64,000 nt of DNA from Ashinkailepas kermadecensis. Lineage: Eukaryota; Arthropoda; Thecostraca; Neolepadidae. Position 1 is the stretch's first letter, and each line of letters opens with the position of its first letter. The notes under the pieces were generated by a model that was given only the letters and a program-made list of their open reading frames with translations, did not search any database and had not been told where the DNA came from. Below are positions 20,383 through 45,430 of the stretch, in pieces. The translations under genes were made by a program, and so were the position numbers. Location: NCBI GenBank assembly GCA_034440615.1, contig JAOTOM010004348.1, positions 124,001-188,000 on the forward strand. Direction: 5' to 3'.

Positions 20383-22190
20383 ATGTCCGCCCAGCTGGTG
20401 AACGCACCGGAGCGCTGCGTGGACGAGGCGCTGGCCGGCCTGGTGGCGAGCCAGCCGTCGCTGGCGCTGCTGCGCGGCCACCGGGCGGTGGTGCGGCGCG
20501 ACCTGGCCGCCTGGCGGCGGCGGGCGCAGGTGGCGCTGCTGTCGGGCGGCGGCTCCGGCCACGAGCCGGCGCACGCCGGCTTCGTCGGCGCCGGCATGCT
20601 GACGGCCGCCGTGGCGGGCGACGTGTTCGCGTCGCCGCCGACGGCGTCGATCAGCGCCGCCGTCGAGGCGGTGGCGACGCCGGCCGGCGTGCTGGTGATC
20701 GTGTTCAACTACACGGGCGACCGGCTCAACTTCGGCCTGGCGGTGGAGCGGCAGCGCGCCGCCGGCCGCCGCGTGCAGGCGGTGGTGGTGGGCGAGGACT
20801 GCGCGCTGGCGGGCCGCCAGCGGACGGCCGGCCGGCGCGGCCTGGCCGGCGCGCTGCTCGTGCTCAAGGTGGCCGGCGCCGCCGCCGAGCAGGGCCGGCC
20901 GCTGGCCGAGGTGGCGGCCGCCGCCCGCCAGGTGGCCGCGCAGATGGGCACCATCTCGGTCAGTCTGAGCGCCTGCACGCGGCCCGGCCAGGGCCGCTCG
21001 TTCGAGCTGCCCGCCGGCCAGATGGAGCTCGGCCTCGGCGTCCACGGCGAGGCGGGCGTGCGGCGCGTGGCGGTGACCACGGCGCGCGAGACGGTGGCGA
21101 CGATGCTGGCGCACATGCTGCGCACGGCGACCGACGCGGACGCCGGGACGAAGCTGGTGCCGGCGGCGCGGGTGGCGCTGCTGGTCAACAACCTGGGCGC
21201 ACTGTCCACGCTCGAGCTGCAGCTAGTCGCCGGCGAGGCGATCGCCGAGCTGGCCAGGCGTGATGTCACGGTCGTGCGTGTCATCACCGGCTCGCTGATG
21301 ACGTCACTGGGGATGGCGGGCGTGTCGCTGACGGTGTTGAACGTGACGCCGCCGGCGGACGGCGCGGTGTCGGAGGCGCAGCTGCTGGCCTGGCTGGACG
21401 CGCCCACCTCGGCGCCCGGCTGGCCGCGCACCTCGTCGCCGGCGGCGTTCCCCGCGTCGAGCGTCATCGACGTGGAGGAAGCGGAGCCGGAGGCGGCCGA
21501 CGCGGCCGCTCAGTGGGCGGCGACCGCGGACGCGGCGGCCGACGCCGCCGTCGCGCGCTGCGTCTCGTTCGCCGCCGCGGCGCTGGTGGCGTGCGCGGCG
21601 CAGCTCAACGCGCTCGACACGGGCGCCGGCGACGGCGACTGCGGCAGCTCGCTGGCGGCGGCCGGGCGCGCCGCACTTGCCGCGCTGCCGCACCTGCCGA
21701 CGGCGCGGCCGCGCGCGCTGCTGATGCGGCTCGGCGCGCTCTGCGAGACGGTCGGCGGCACGTCCGGCGCGCTCTACTCGATCGCGTTCACGGCGGGGGG
21801 CGGCGGCGCGGCGGCGGCGGTGCCGCCGTGCCGGCCGGACGAGCAGCCGGCGCCGGCCGCCGCCCTCTGGCTCAAGCGCTGCGCGTCGGCCTCGCCGCCG
21901 TCCAGGAGTACGGCGGCGCGCGCGCCGGCGACCGTACGCTCGTCGACGCCGCCGAGCCGGCGCTGCGCGCGGCGGAAGCGGCGCACGCGCTCGGCCGCGC
22001 GCCGGCGCAGGTGGCGCAGGCGGCCGCCGAGGCGGCCGAGGCGGGCGCCGCCGCCACGGCCGGCATGAGCGCGCACGCCGGCCGCGCCAGCTACGTCAGC
22101 AGCGATCTGCTGACCCGACCCGACCCGGGCGCGCACGCAGTCGGCGTGTGGATGCGCGCTGTGGCCGAGGCGCTCAAACTGGAACAGTAG
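20383..22190 (+). CDS. TKFC: Triokinase/FMN cyclase (DAK), intronless, one frameshift
   Basis: This enzyme phosphorylates dihydroxyacetone and glyceraldehyde with ATP and, in animals, also splits FAD to cyclic FMN. The start ATG has strong context (GCCGCCGCCATG). The N-terminal DhaK domain shows LLSGGGSGHEPAHAGFVG, NYTGDRLNFGLA and ELGLGVHGEAGVRR; the His is residue 221, the same number as the covalent substrate-binding His of human TKFC. The C-terminal DhaL domain has the ATP/Mg loop LDTGAGDGDCGSS (Asp at about 412 onward). The frame from 20383 runs to 22068, but family similarity changes frame near 21870: the true C-terminus (VGLAAVQEYGG ... GRASYVSSDLL ... PDPGA) continues in another frame to the stop at 22188-22190. 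One base appears lost, either an assembly error or a pseudogenising mutation. The corrected length, about 600 aa, is close to the usual 575. No introns are seen, unlike the neighbouring genes, so a retrocopy is possible. Confidence 0.93.
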
Positions 22191-22194
22191 CCAC

Positions 22195-22480
22195 GGAAAC
22201 CACAGCAGGAGAACAGTAATCACGGTAACCACAACAGGAGAACAATAACCACGGTAACCACAGTAGTATAACAGTAACCACGGTAACCACAGTAGTATAA
22301 CAGTAACCACGGTAACCACAGTGGGTGCGGTAAACACAGTAGGCACACCAGCACGACGGTAGCCACAATGGTATCACAGTAGCCTCAACAGAACGACGGT
22401 AACCACGGTGACCACAGCACGACCACAGTAATCACAGTAGGATCACAGTAACCACGGTAACCACAACAGCACGACGGCAA
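22195..22480. repeat. GGTAACCACAGTAGTATAACA tandem repeat
   Basis: About ten imperfect copies of a 27-30 bp CCACGGTAACCACAG unit start immediately after the TKFC stop codon, so they probably lie in its 3' UTR. Confidence 0.88.
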
Positions 22481-24210
22481 CCGCAGGACCAGAATAAGCA
22501 GGGTCACCAGCTGTTTATTCTGAGCAACACTTTTGTAAAACTTCACTAATTCTAGGGGTAGCTCCCTAATTTATTCAGCTGCCCTGGGCGTGAGGTCAGT
22601 GTAGGTGTTGTGGATGTTGGCCGTTGTGTGGCCGGTGACGGATCACCACGACTGTCACCGTCGCTGTGATGGCCATTTCGGTGGTGCTGTCGTGCCTTGA
22701 CGGACGTCCGTCCTTTGTGCAGCCACGTTTGTAGCGAGAAGTGGTGGTGGTAGTGGTGGAGGAGGACTCAGGCTGGTACATATGTGTCACTTGGTGGTGG
22801 GAGGGGCAAATGACCTTTTTGTTTGTTTATTGGGTGTTTCACGACGCACTTTATGCACGGTCACGGCTGGTGGCCCCACACCGTTTCGCCGGTGGACCGT
22901 GGGGTTGGGAAATGCAAATGACCTTTTGTTTGTTTATTTTTCCGACACTTTATGCAGGTAGCACGGCTGGTGGCCCCACACCGTTTCGCCGGTGGACCGT
23001 GGGGTTGGGAAATGCAAATGACCTTTTTGATGGCCAGAGCTGCCCCGAAAACCAGTTGTATTCGGTGTACGCCCGTAAGCCCAGTGGTCGATTTCAGTCT
23101 GATTAGGGGGGAGGGCGTGTCAACGATTCAGGGGCCTTAGCATGGACAAAGTGACACCCCTGGGCTGGTACGTTGAGCCTGAGGATTCGGCTCGCTCGGT
23201 GGGTGGAATCATTCCAGTCATTCTGTCGTCTAGTTGGGAACCATCGTTGGTTTTTGCTGCTTGTTTTACATGCAGCACGTTTGTACTGACTGAATATACA
23301 TCGAGCAAGGGTACGATTGTTTTGTTGACGGTTTTGGAGTGCCCATAAAATAACTGAATCGAAACTGCTCAGAGCCTATCAGAGCCTATTCATGGAATGC
23401 TATTTAACACAAATGGATAGCGTTACCGGTATTGTATATTGAAAATTCACCATAGAACAGCCTAAAACCTCACACGTGATGGTGTTCACCAACACCAGCC
23501 GGGTCCACCTGGCGGTCGGTGACGTCACGCGTCGCGTGACTCCGGTGGCGATGGTTTTCACAGCCCATGCTGTTATCCACAGTTGCTAGCAAACATCACT
23601 CTCTGAGCGACACTTGTATATCAGTCATTGCGCACAAATATGCAGTTCTGACCACGTCGTGTTGCCTGTCGTATATGCCATTCACTGTCTATTTCATAAA
23701 TGGTGACCGTCGCCCGGATGTCTCGACGTATAATCCATTTGACGCACGCGGGTAAAGAAGTTCGATAATTATTGGTGGGGTCAAATGCATGGAGGCAAGA
23801 GTGTTGCAAATTTCGTTGATGGACCACCCCACAAAGGGTCCCATGTTAAGAGAGCAAGAAGTTGGTGGAGCCAAGGCATGCATGGTGGGGTCCAGGCATG
23901 TCCGTACTCAGACATGTCCAGACTCAGGCATGCAGGTGAGAGATCTCGAGGCTGGAGGTCTTTCGCCAACCCCCGGCTTAGCGATTTCAAGCTGGGGACC
24001 ACGGCCTTATTTTCAAGACATTTTCAGATTGAGTGTGGAAATTGACAGCATTAGCAGAGTACCAGGCCAGAGGGGTCTGCATCCCTCCCACCCTGTCATA
24101 CCTCCAGTTATGGGCCCAGGCCCCACCAACAGTATATGAGACCCACCTCTGTTGACGCCTATCATCCACAGTCGTTATTTGCTTCAGTTTCAGGTCGACT
24201 GGGAGTTTAC
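22481..24210. other. Intergenic region with duplicated SINE piece
   Basis: Between 22830 and 23022 a segment of about 120 bp (TGGCCCCACACCGTTTCGCC plus GGTGGACCGTGGGGTTGGG) occurs twice in tandem. It is a fragment of the Leu/Ser-like SINE seen at 37020-37197. The remainder shows no recognisable gene. Confidence 0.5.
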
Positions 24211-24212
24211 CA

Positions 24213-24443
24213 TAATAATAATCATGCCATAATTATAATCATATATTCATACCATGAATATAATCATATCGTAATGATATCACAGTTGTAATCATATAAT
24301 TATACTCATGTCATAATTATGATCATATCATAATCGTGTCATAATTATAATCATACCGTAATCATAACATAATAGTAATCATTTCATAATCATATAATGA
24401 TGTAATTATAATCATGATTATAATCATATCGTAAGCGTAATCA
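24213..24443. repeat. (TAATCATA)-type AT-rich tandem repeat
   Basis: Degenerate octamer/undecamer repeats of ATAATCATAT. It is sharply AT-rich against the surrounding GC-rich DNA. Confidence 0.85.
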
Positions 24444-24454
24444 CATAGCGCGGA

Positions 24455-24515
24455 TGGGCGCCAAATGACCCTGCAGTAGGCGCGCCCTTAAACCCAAATA
24501 ATGAATCAATGAATC
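24455..24515 (+). mobile_element. Stand-alone LINE/SINE 3' tail
   Basis: GGGCGCCAAATGACC ... GGCGCGCCCTTAAACCC is followed by AAATAATGAATCAATG. This is the same tail as at 1003-1068, about 75 bp upstream of the FLCN start codon. Confidence 0.6.
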
Positions 24516-24588
24516 ACTTAGTGCGTCGGCACGGTGTATTATGGACATTTATTGACCGGACGTGCTGCTTCCGGCAGGCGAGCGAGCA

Positions 24589-37698
<13,110 letters not shown>

Positions 37699-39047
37699 GG
37701 TCGCGGTCGCGAGGTCACGCCGCCGCCGCCGAGCACGAAACGGCGTCGGTCACAGTTGGCGGCGCGTGTCGGCTGTCGGCGATGGGCGAGACTGTCGCCT
37801 GATCTCGGGAGTGAGCTTGTCGTCTGATGTGTAGGGGTGGCGAGTACGTCACCTGGCGGCCAGGATGTCGACTCGCGGTCAGGGACGGTGAACACGGACG
37901 TGACCTCACGGTTGTCGTGATGAAAGCGTGTGCCTAGTCTGACACTCGGATAGAGTTGAGTATGTATGGCCTGATATGCTGGAAAACGCGATCATGTGCT
38001 GTCCTACGTGCAGGGGTTGCCGCATTTGAAGGCTGCCTCGGTCCAGCAGAGCATTTCTCCTGCGCAGGAGGTGCCATCGCATTTTTCGTCTTCAGCAAGG
38101 ACGCTGAAGCTTATTGAACTAATGATTGCGTGTTCCGAGGGATATGACCGGTCCGACCCCGAATGCTGCCAACCCTAGCTGTGTCAAGGTCATTATGTTG
38201 CCAAAGCTTACTACTTCTTGCGCCATTTCGGCGAGCGCGTCTTTCAAGAAACGATTGTTTGGTTGATTGACCTGTTCCTAGCCTGTAATTAACGCACCTA
38301 TTCCACATTATCGGTTGCTAGAGCCGATTGAGGTCGGAGGGTGCATAAAGAATGCGTTGCGAAAGGATTTCCATTCGCTGATCATTAACCTTGTTGCACA
38401 GACATCTCGGGGCGCAAGTATCTAGCGGACGCCGCCTGTTGCCACGTTTGTTATGCTTGCATTCGAATTACATTTTTCCTCAAAGGAACCGTTCTGCTGC
38501 AAATGTGAAAGAGAACCATGGAGATGCACTTCATTATACAAAACATGTTGGTGTTGTGTGTAATCGAGCCTTCGTTGATGGTATGAATAGTGATACGCCA
38601 TGTTCAGGAAATATAATAGCCATAGCCACAGTATTATGGCACTCGCATTCACGGATAGACGTGACTTTACGCTTGTTTCCCCGGCCTGTTTTCCGTGGTA
38701 TGTTCCCGCGCACAACCGTTGATCACAGCTGCTTACTTCAAGGAAAGAGTTACCTGCAAAATATATTCATTGAGCGATGAATGCGTGTTCACCACAAATG
38801 ATAACAGCCATGAGTTCGAAAGGTACAAAGTTGGACACCCACCTGTGTTACGCCATTGACATTACGAATGTGATGATGGCATTGGTAGCGGCAGGGTGAA
38901 GAAGGTGCCCCAGTACTTACATGCATGCATTAACACAATAAATGAAATGCTGGACTGCTGGTCTGGTGACAAGATTCCGGGGTCGCGTGTGTTGGCAGCC
39001 GGGTGGAGCGGTAGCATGCCTGAATCGTTCGTCTGATGTTCTCCGGA
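37699..39047. other. Intergenic region between FLCN and PDRG1 3' ends
   Basis: No gene is recognised. FLCN stops at 37698 and PDRG1 (opposite strand) stops at 39983, so both 3' UTRs should fall here. I see no clear canonical polyadenylation signal close to the FLCN stop. Confidence 0.4.

Positions 39048-39135
<88 letters not shown>
39048..39135. repeat. (TA)n microsatellite
   Basis: About 42 TA units, nearly pure, preceded by CTCCGGAGGA. Confidence 0.98.
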
Positions 39136-39140
<5 letters not shown>

Positions 39141-39344
39141 CACAAACATAAGTTATTGAGCAGCTATCCCCTCCCACGTATGTTTGAGACACCTCATCAC
39201 GGCAACATTGTTTACCAGCTTCGCCAAGGCTCCGCGCCTGACCCGCCCGCTTTGACCCAGTTTCGCTGCGAGTCCACCTGAGCAACGCTCGTTGCCAGGC
39301 GACTGGCGGCATTATTCGATGCCGGCGGCAGGAGACCACGGTCG

Positions 39345-39940
39345 GCCTGGGGTCCGGCGGCGAGGCGCCACGGTCCGTCTCCTGCCGCCTGGGTCCGGCG
39401 GCGAGGCGCCACGGTCCGTCTCCTGCCGCCTGGGTCCGGCGGCGAGGCGCCACGGTCCGTCTCCTGCCGCCTGGGTCCGGCGGCGAGGCGCCACGGTCCG
39501 TCTCCTGCCGCCTGGGTCCGGCGGCGAGGCGCCACGGTCCGTCTCCTGCCGCCTGGGTCCGGCGGCGAGGCGCCACGGTCCGTCTCCTGCCGCCTGGGTC
39601 CGGCGGCGAGGCGCCACGGTCCGTCTCCTGCCGCCTGGGTCCGGCGGCGAGGCGCTACGGTCCGTCTCCTGCCGCCTGGGTCCGGCGGCGAGGCGCCACG
39701 GTCCGTCTCCTGCCGCCCGGGTCCGGCGGAGAGGCGCCACGGTCCGTCTCCTGCCGCCTGGGTCCGGCGGCGAGGCGCCACGGTCCGTCTCCTGCCGCCC
39801 GGGTCCGGCGGCGAGGCGCCACGGTCCGTCTCCTGCCGCCCGGGTCCGGCGGCGAGGCGCCACGGTCCGTCTCCTGCCGCCCGGGTCCGGCGGCGAGGCG
39901 CCACGGTCCGTCTCCTGCCGCCCGGGTCCGGCGGCGAGAG
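39345..39940. repeat. 41-bp GC-rich minisatellite, 14 copies
   Basis: Unit of 41 bp containing GGTCCGGCGGCGAGGCGCC and ACGGTCCGTCTCCTGCCGCC, almost identical across copies. The whole array lacks stops, so frames of 100-250 codons appear on both strands. It begins about 45 bp downstream of the PDRG1 stop and probably lies in its 3' UTR. Confidence 0.96.
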
Positions 39941-39982
39941 ACCACATCGGTCACCTGACGTCACCAGGTAGTCTCCGAGTGG

Positions 39983-42900
39983 TCACCGTGTGTCGCCGAG
40001 CACCTGGCGCACGGCCGCCGCCTCCTGGCGACTGAGCGCCTTCAGTCCGAAGCCGGCCACCTCCGCGCGGCCCTCCAGGTCGTTCAGCCGGTTCACCTTG
40101 GCGCGCAGGCCATCGCGCAGCGACCCGATCGTCTTGTCGAGCTCCAGCCGGTCTGTGAGCCGGCAGTGCGACACGGGTCAGGTTCGGCTCACCGCGCCAG
40201 TCTCGGCTGAGCTTTGGCATGGCCTTGAGAGGGGGTTGAACAGTTCATTTTTTTCAGACCGTTGGTTAGTTATTTGGGCCTTAGCCATGACTTTAACTAA
40301 GGCTGCCACATATTTAAAGGCTGTCACATTGGGATGGTGTATATCTGTGGAAAGGCTGTCACATTTGGATGGTACACATCTGTGGTGATCGTGTCACATT
40401 GGGATGGTGCACATCTGTGGTAAGGCTGCCACATTGGGATGGTACACATCTGTGGTGAGGCTGTCACATTGGGATGGTACACATCTGTGGTGAGACTGTC
40501 ACATTGGGATGGTACACATCTGTGGTAAGGCGTATCCATCCTCTGTAGGCGAGCATCTCAGAGATGCTCATAGCAGATGCGGACTGAAAATCTGCTCTCC
40601 CCGATGTAGGTCCCTCAAATCCCTTAAACAAAACTCTGGCCCACAAATATAACGCTGGATGTTATATACTACGCTCCGTTTAGTGCAGAGGACTCTCAAA
40701 TCCGCACGCTGCACTAGACTAACGCTGCGGGATTTTACATTTTTGTAAGTCTACGTCTGTGTCTTGCCAGTAAAATTTGTTGATTGAATGTCTCTCAACA
40801 TCCACAAACAAAATGATTCACTAAAAAATACAGGATTCCATGCACTTGAACAAACTGTTAGCCAACTTGCAATGTGTAGCCTGAGGCACGACAGAAGTCA
40901 GCGCGTGCCATGACATTTGCGCCACACGTATGACATACGCACCTGGCTACCTGCCCAGGTCACTGATTACTGGTGGATCTAGTCACCGGGATTTGATCAG
41001 AAACCCGTGCAGGAGGGGAGTAGTGTCAGGCAACTATTGACTGATTGATGGTTTGGACCTGCGAGCGAGTCGACTACATGGTTTAATTGCCAGGCAACTA
41101 AGCACACACCAATGCCTAAGACCTCGTTGAATCAAGGGGTATCGAAGACCTTAGGCACGAAGGGTGCATGAGCACAGACATTTCCTGAAAATGGTAGACT
41201 TTGACCCTCCCCCGAAAGAGTATCTGTTATTCAGCAGTCGGCATGGCCGGGGGCCGGGGGGGGGGGTCCGCTCAGATCCCACGTGTCACTGGACACCACG
41301 TACCGTCCTGCAGCAGGTTCTGCACCTTGGAGGCGGACAGCTTGATGAAGGTGTTGCCGGCAGCGACCCAGACGGCGCGGTCTCCTGTGTTCGACATCCC
41401 CGATCTGAGGGCGCGGCCCGCCTCTCGTAGTCCCGCCTGACGCCGAGACAGGTCCACAATCTGTCACGTCACAGTGGCGTTAATGTCTCGCAGTTCCGCC
41501 TGACGCCGAGACAGGTCCACATTATGTCACGTCACAGTGGCGTTAATGTCTCGCAGTCCCGCCTGACGCCGAGACAGGTCCACAATCTGTCACGTCACAG
41601 TGGCGTTACCGTCTCGCAGTCCCGCCTGACGCCGACACAGGTCCACCATCTGTCACGTCACAGTGGCGTTACCGTCTCGCAGTCCCGCCTGACGCCGACA
41701 CAGGTCCACAATCTGTCACGTCACAGTGGCGTTAATGTCTCGCAGTCCCGCCTGACGCCGAGACAGGTCCACAATCTGTCACGTCACAGTGGCGTTAATG
41801 TCTCGCAGTCCCGCCTGACGCCGAGACAGGTCCACAATCTGTCACGTCACAGTGGCGTTACTGTCTCGCAGTCCCGCCTGACGCCGAGACAGGTTATCAG
41901 TCTGCCACATCATAATAGCGTCAATATTCAATACTCTAGTCTAACGACGTGGCAACCTCAACACTAACCCCAGGCGAATTTGATAAGTACTCTTCAAGTC
42001 CTACTTACCCCTCCCAAAAGGCAGCTCTACCTTGTTGGCCTTATTGTTAGAATCCTAGGGGGCGCACGATCCCCAGCCACCGTTTAGGTAGACACAACGA
42101 AGCGTATTCAGTGAATTTCCCAGAACAAGTGCTGCTTGAGTGATCAGCATGGTTGATGGAGAGAGTCCTAGTCAGGGAAGAGGGAGATGAGGGAGAGTCA
42201 AGGAAAAGGCATCGTTAATCGGAGGGGGCAGAGCGTATGCTCGGCCACTGTTATGCGTTGATAAAAAGGCATCACCTAGCGTCTGTTCCTGACCGTGCTC
42301 CAAGCTGCTCCGAGCAACTCGGAGTGGCTGCTCCGTGATCCCGTGCGTTTTCGGAGCAGATCGGAGTAGCTCCAATCTACTCCAACTTACTCCGGCCGAG
42401 AGCAGGGGCAGCTTGGAGCAGCTTGGAGTAGCGCAAATGTGGCGCTGAAGATACATTTGCGAAGCGCTTTGTGACTGCCTCAAATTTGTTGTATTAATTT
42501 GAAAGTGCTCCTGCTGCTTGCTGATGGTAAGATGGCAATTCTATGCTACACAATAATTTAACATTAACTACGAACCGCAATTATATCCTATCCCATACAA
42601 TGTCGCGTAATAGTTCAATGCAAGTTTAGAACATCTGCATGGTATATGTAACCATAACACAAGCATAAACAGCTGCTTTCTACTCCAAGTTGCTCCAGAC
42701 GCTCCAGCGCTCGTTTTTACCGAGCTTGCTCCGAAATGCTCCAAGTTGCTCTACTCTTTTTTTGGAGCGAGGAACAGACCCCTAGTTCGTCAGGATAACG
42801 AAGCGACACCACAGGACTCAGAGCCTGGGGCCCGATGGTGAGACAGTGGAAATGAGCAGTGGGTCGAGCAAAACAGCACATTCAGGCGGAGTAAAAAAAT

Positions 42901-43766
42901 GTCGACGCCGGGCTACAATACGCATACGCCTAGATACGCCTAGATACGCTGGCCGCATGGTAAGCCAGTGTTAAATAATTCATGAAATAGAGTGGAATAT
43001 ACCACTTTCTGAACACTCAATCGACATCCTTTTCCAAGAAGTATCGACATCCTGCTTCTCCATGCGTGCATATGAGTTCTTCCTGTCTCCTTTCTAACAG
43101 TACCTTGTTTATAAGTATCATGATCATGCTCTCGATAAGGGATGGTGATACACGAACATTTCACAATGCAATTTCAGGCAAAGGGATTATTCATAATGCG
43201 ATATGGCATGCAGTGCCATTGTATAGCATAGGTATTTTTTCTTGCTATCCTGAATGTCTCTTCCTAAATTATGAATATCAAAACAACTTATGAAGGTACA
43301 GTCATAAGTGCACCATTGGCTGAAATTTGAGTCTGAAAGACATCAAAAGTATTTGAAATGACACTGATTCCATGGCAAATTTTGACATCCTACTGTGCTC
43401 GCTCCGACATCTCACACCTGACGAAAAACCATTATTTTAACACTGTGGTAAGCAAACACCCATGACGATCCGCACCGTCCGGGTCACCTTGGGTCAACAG
43501 TTCGTCAATATCGGCTTGATGACGGCAACAATCTCGGCAACAATATCTACCCTACGTCGGCGATATCGTTTGATATCTTCGAATAAATATTCGATATCTG
43601 AGCGGACACAGGCGCTCGATATACCGACACTGGCTTACCATCGGTCCACCGCCAGCATGTTCACTCGGGGGGGCGCTCTGACCTGTTGTCTGTCAGTGAG
43701 GACGTCCTCGGCGGCCGCCTCCACCGCCTCCAGCTGCACCACCACCTTCTGCATGTCGGCGTCCAT
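39983..43766 (-). CDS. PDRG1: PDRG1, prefoldin-like R2TP module subunit, three exons
   Basis: PDRG1 (p53 and DNA damage-regulated 1) is a small beta-type prefoldin subunit of the URI1/R2TP chaperone module that helps assemble RNA polymerases and PIKK kinases. Exons on the - strand: 43766-43683 (28 codons, start MDADMQKVVVQLE), 41460-41304 (IVDLSRRQAGLREAG ... WVAAGNTFIKL) and 40152-39983 (LDKTIGSLRDGLRAKVNRL ... GFGLKALSRQE ... VLGDTR stop). Donors are CAACAG|GTCAGA and GGACG|GTACGT; acceptors are GTGACAG and CTCACAG. Phases 0 and 1 match. The total is 136 aa, close to 133 in human, with the two coiled-coil helices and central beta hairpin of prefoldins. Exon 2's acceptor is inside a 63-bp tandem array. 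The gene is convergent with FLCN. Confidence 0.93.
40320..40535. repeat. About 39-bp minisatellite in PDRG1 intron 2
   Basis: Six copies of CACATTGGGATGGTACACA plus TCTGTGGTAAGGCTG. The array ends about 170 bp upstream of the exon 3 acceptor. Confidence 0.92.
40540..41250. other. PDRG1 intron 2 remainder
   Basis: No repeat, RNA or further exon is recognised. Unremarkable intronic sequence apart from the G-run at 41253-41263. Confidence 0.45.
41418..41900 (-). repeat. 63-bp array spanning the PDRG1 exon 2 acceptor
   Basis: About 7.5 copies with period 63 (GGTCCAC at 41451, 41514, 41577, 41640, 41703, 41766 and 41829 on the + strand). Read on the - strand, each unit holds TGACGTGACAG|ATTGTGG (acceptor plus the first codons of exon 2, through CGGCGTCAGGCGGGACT). 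Most copies keep the AG. Each upstream unit has an in-frame TGA (ACG TGA), so only the most downstream acceptor gives a full protein. Confidence 0.94.
42280..42780. mobile_element. Fold-back element with subterminal repeats, in PDRG1 intron 1
   Basis: Inverted ends: CGTCTGTTCCTG...GCTCCAAG at the left and TTGGAGCGAGGAACAGACC at the right. CCTAG flanks both sides (42275-42279 and 42781-42785), a possible 5-bp target duplication. Subterminal clusters of GGAGTAGC/GCTCCAAGTTGCTCC motifs occupy 42290-42445 and 42675-42770. There is no coding capacity. Confidence 0.68.
42966..43445 (+). mobile_element. hAT MITE family 1, copy C, in PDRG1 intron 1
   Basis: Ends CAGTGTTAAATAAT and ATTATTTTAACACTG are inverted repeats. 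The target duplication TGGTAAGC is perfect (42958-42965 and 43446-43453). Length 480 bp. It is the best-preserved copy for defining the family termini. Confidence 0.96.
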
Positions 43767-45300
43767 GGCTGTCTGGAAGTGTGGAAATCCACGTCATGAT
43801 GCTGCAGTCAGGCTCGGACATGCCCCGGAATCCTACCATTGGACGCTGGCGCTGACCTTCGCGAGATCGGCATTTGTATCTTGGATCGCGAAGCATTCTT
43901 TGATCCGACAGACCGAGACAGAGATAATGGCTGCTGAAAGACTGTGACAAATTAAGAATCCACAAATGCTAGGGATACCCAAAAATTAATCCCCAGACAA
44001 ATGTGATGGAAGATCCTTACTGCTTAATTCCCTTCCCTACAACCATTCGAAGGTTTGAATACATCCAGATGCCGGTGAATATTCGATATATTGCCAACAT
44101 AATTCCTGCAGAGAGCTACATCTAGGATTCCGGGTCGAAAATCGGACCCAACAATCTCGTTCTGGGATCGAAGGAAATGTGTTTTTAGAAATGCCACGGA
44201 TAAATCAGGTTTGGATGTCCACCGCAGCAGACGCCCGCCCTCTCGCTGCAACATAACAGCCGTACATGACGACCCCCACTGCATTCAATACAACCGGAAC
44301 GTCTGCAGCCAGACAATTGGCCCGTGTTCAAGCAGATACTTGACCACACGAATTGGGATAAAAATAAATTGAACTGGTCACATCTTACGTGATTCGCACA
44401 ATGAGGTTCCGTGTATCTATGAGAACATGCAGATTGTCAACAACCACCGAACATGGGTGGCGTTTCCCACACGTTATTCGGCCATGCCGCCATCTTTGAA
44501 TACAATGTGTTGGCACACGCGATGTGGCATCTCCGCCGCCAGGCTGTGCACCACTTCTGGATGCCGCGAACTACGTGTTAGTCAGGTCAGCACCAGGCAC
44601 AGCTGACAGCTCCAGCAGCCAGCTCCAGCAACAGGCAACCATGCCAACCAAATTAATGTTTTGGGGTAAATTTATGTAAGTGTGCATGATAAAGCATTGA
44701 AAAACAAGTCACAGATCAGTGAATGACTATATAAATTAAATTTACTCCACGACTTGAATTTAGTTCGGTGTTTTGATTTTAATTGTAATCGTGCAATCGG
44801 TGCTTGTTGCTGTTGCATGTACGGTCCCGGCGACAAGCACCGATGGTAACTCAATTCATGTCATGGAGTACATCTATGTAGCCACGCATTCATCTGTGAC
44901 ACATTTATCGCTACCCTATCATGCATGGCGACAGAAACCCGCCCCGTAACTATAATTTGGCTGGCATGGCCGCTGGTGGCCGGAACTGTCTGCTGAAGCC
45001 GCCTGCTGTGGCTGTTGCTAGCTTCACGGACGTCTGAACGACGCCATCTTGAGCCGCTGCACCAGCTGTTCGACGCTCGCGGCCGACACAGTTCCTCCGA
45101 CCTTCTGCTGCCAGTTCGACATTTGTGATTTCCGATTGGATTTATGCCTGGGCTGTTCCTCAGACCAAATATCATTGTCCCAGACCTTTTGGTGCGTGAA
45201 AGTTTCCCCGGCACTATTCCGAATTTTTTTTGGGGCATCGAAAGTGGTGAAGCACCACCTTGCGCACAGATCGCACTGGGAATGTCGGGGGAAGTTTCGC
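43767..45300. other. Region upstream of PDRG1
   Basis: PDRG1 promoter and leader should lie just beyond 43766. An 86-codon open frame on the - strand (44284-44024, MQWGSSCTAVML...) has no family I recognise. No repeat family is identified. Confidence 0.4.
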
Positions 45301-45430
45301 TAAAAACCGTTGTAGTCTCGGTTGGATGGAGACCCTATCCACAAGGGTCTCCATGTTATTGGAGAAATAGCAGCATTTCTCGTGACAATTTGGACACTAA
45401 TAAATAATCTGACCGGACATAGCCACTCAC

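Noticed and set aside
20131..22346. Long GC-rich frames on the - strand and in other + frames over TKFC
   Set aside because: Shadows of the TKFC coding sequence caused by GC-rich third positions.
38917..40035. Arg/Ala/Gly-rich frames of 99-250 codons
   Set aside because: Produced by the stop-free 41-bp repeat and the TA run.
41524..41967. 147-codon + strand ORF
   Set aside because: It is the antisense of the 63-bp array containing the PDRG1 exon 2 acceptor.
45024..45122. 33-codon - strand ORF (MSNWQQKVGG...) as a first exon
   Set aside because: GC-rich and with a plausible start, but no clear donor, no next exon and no recognised family.
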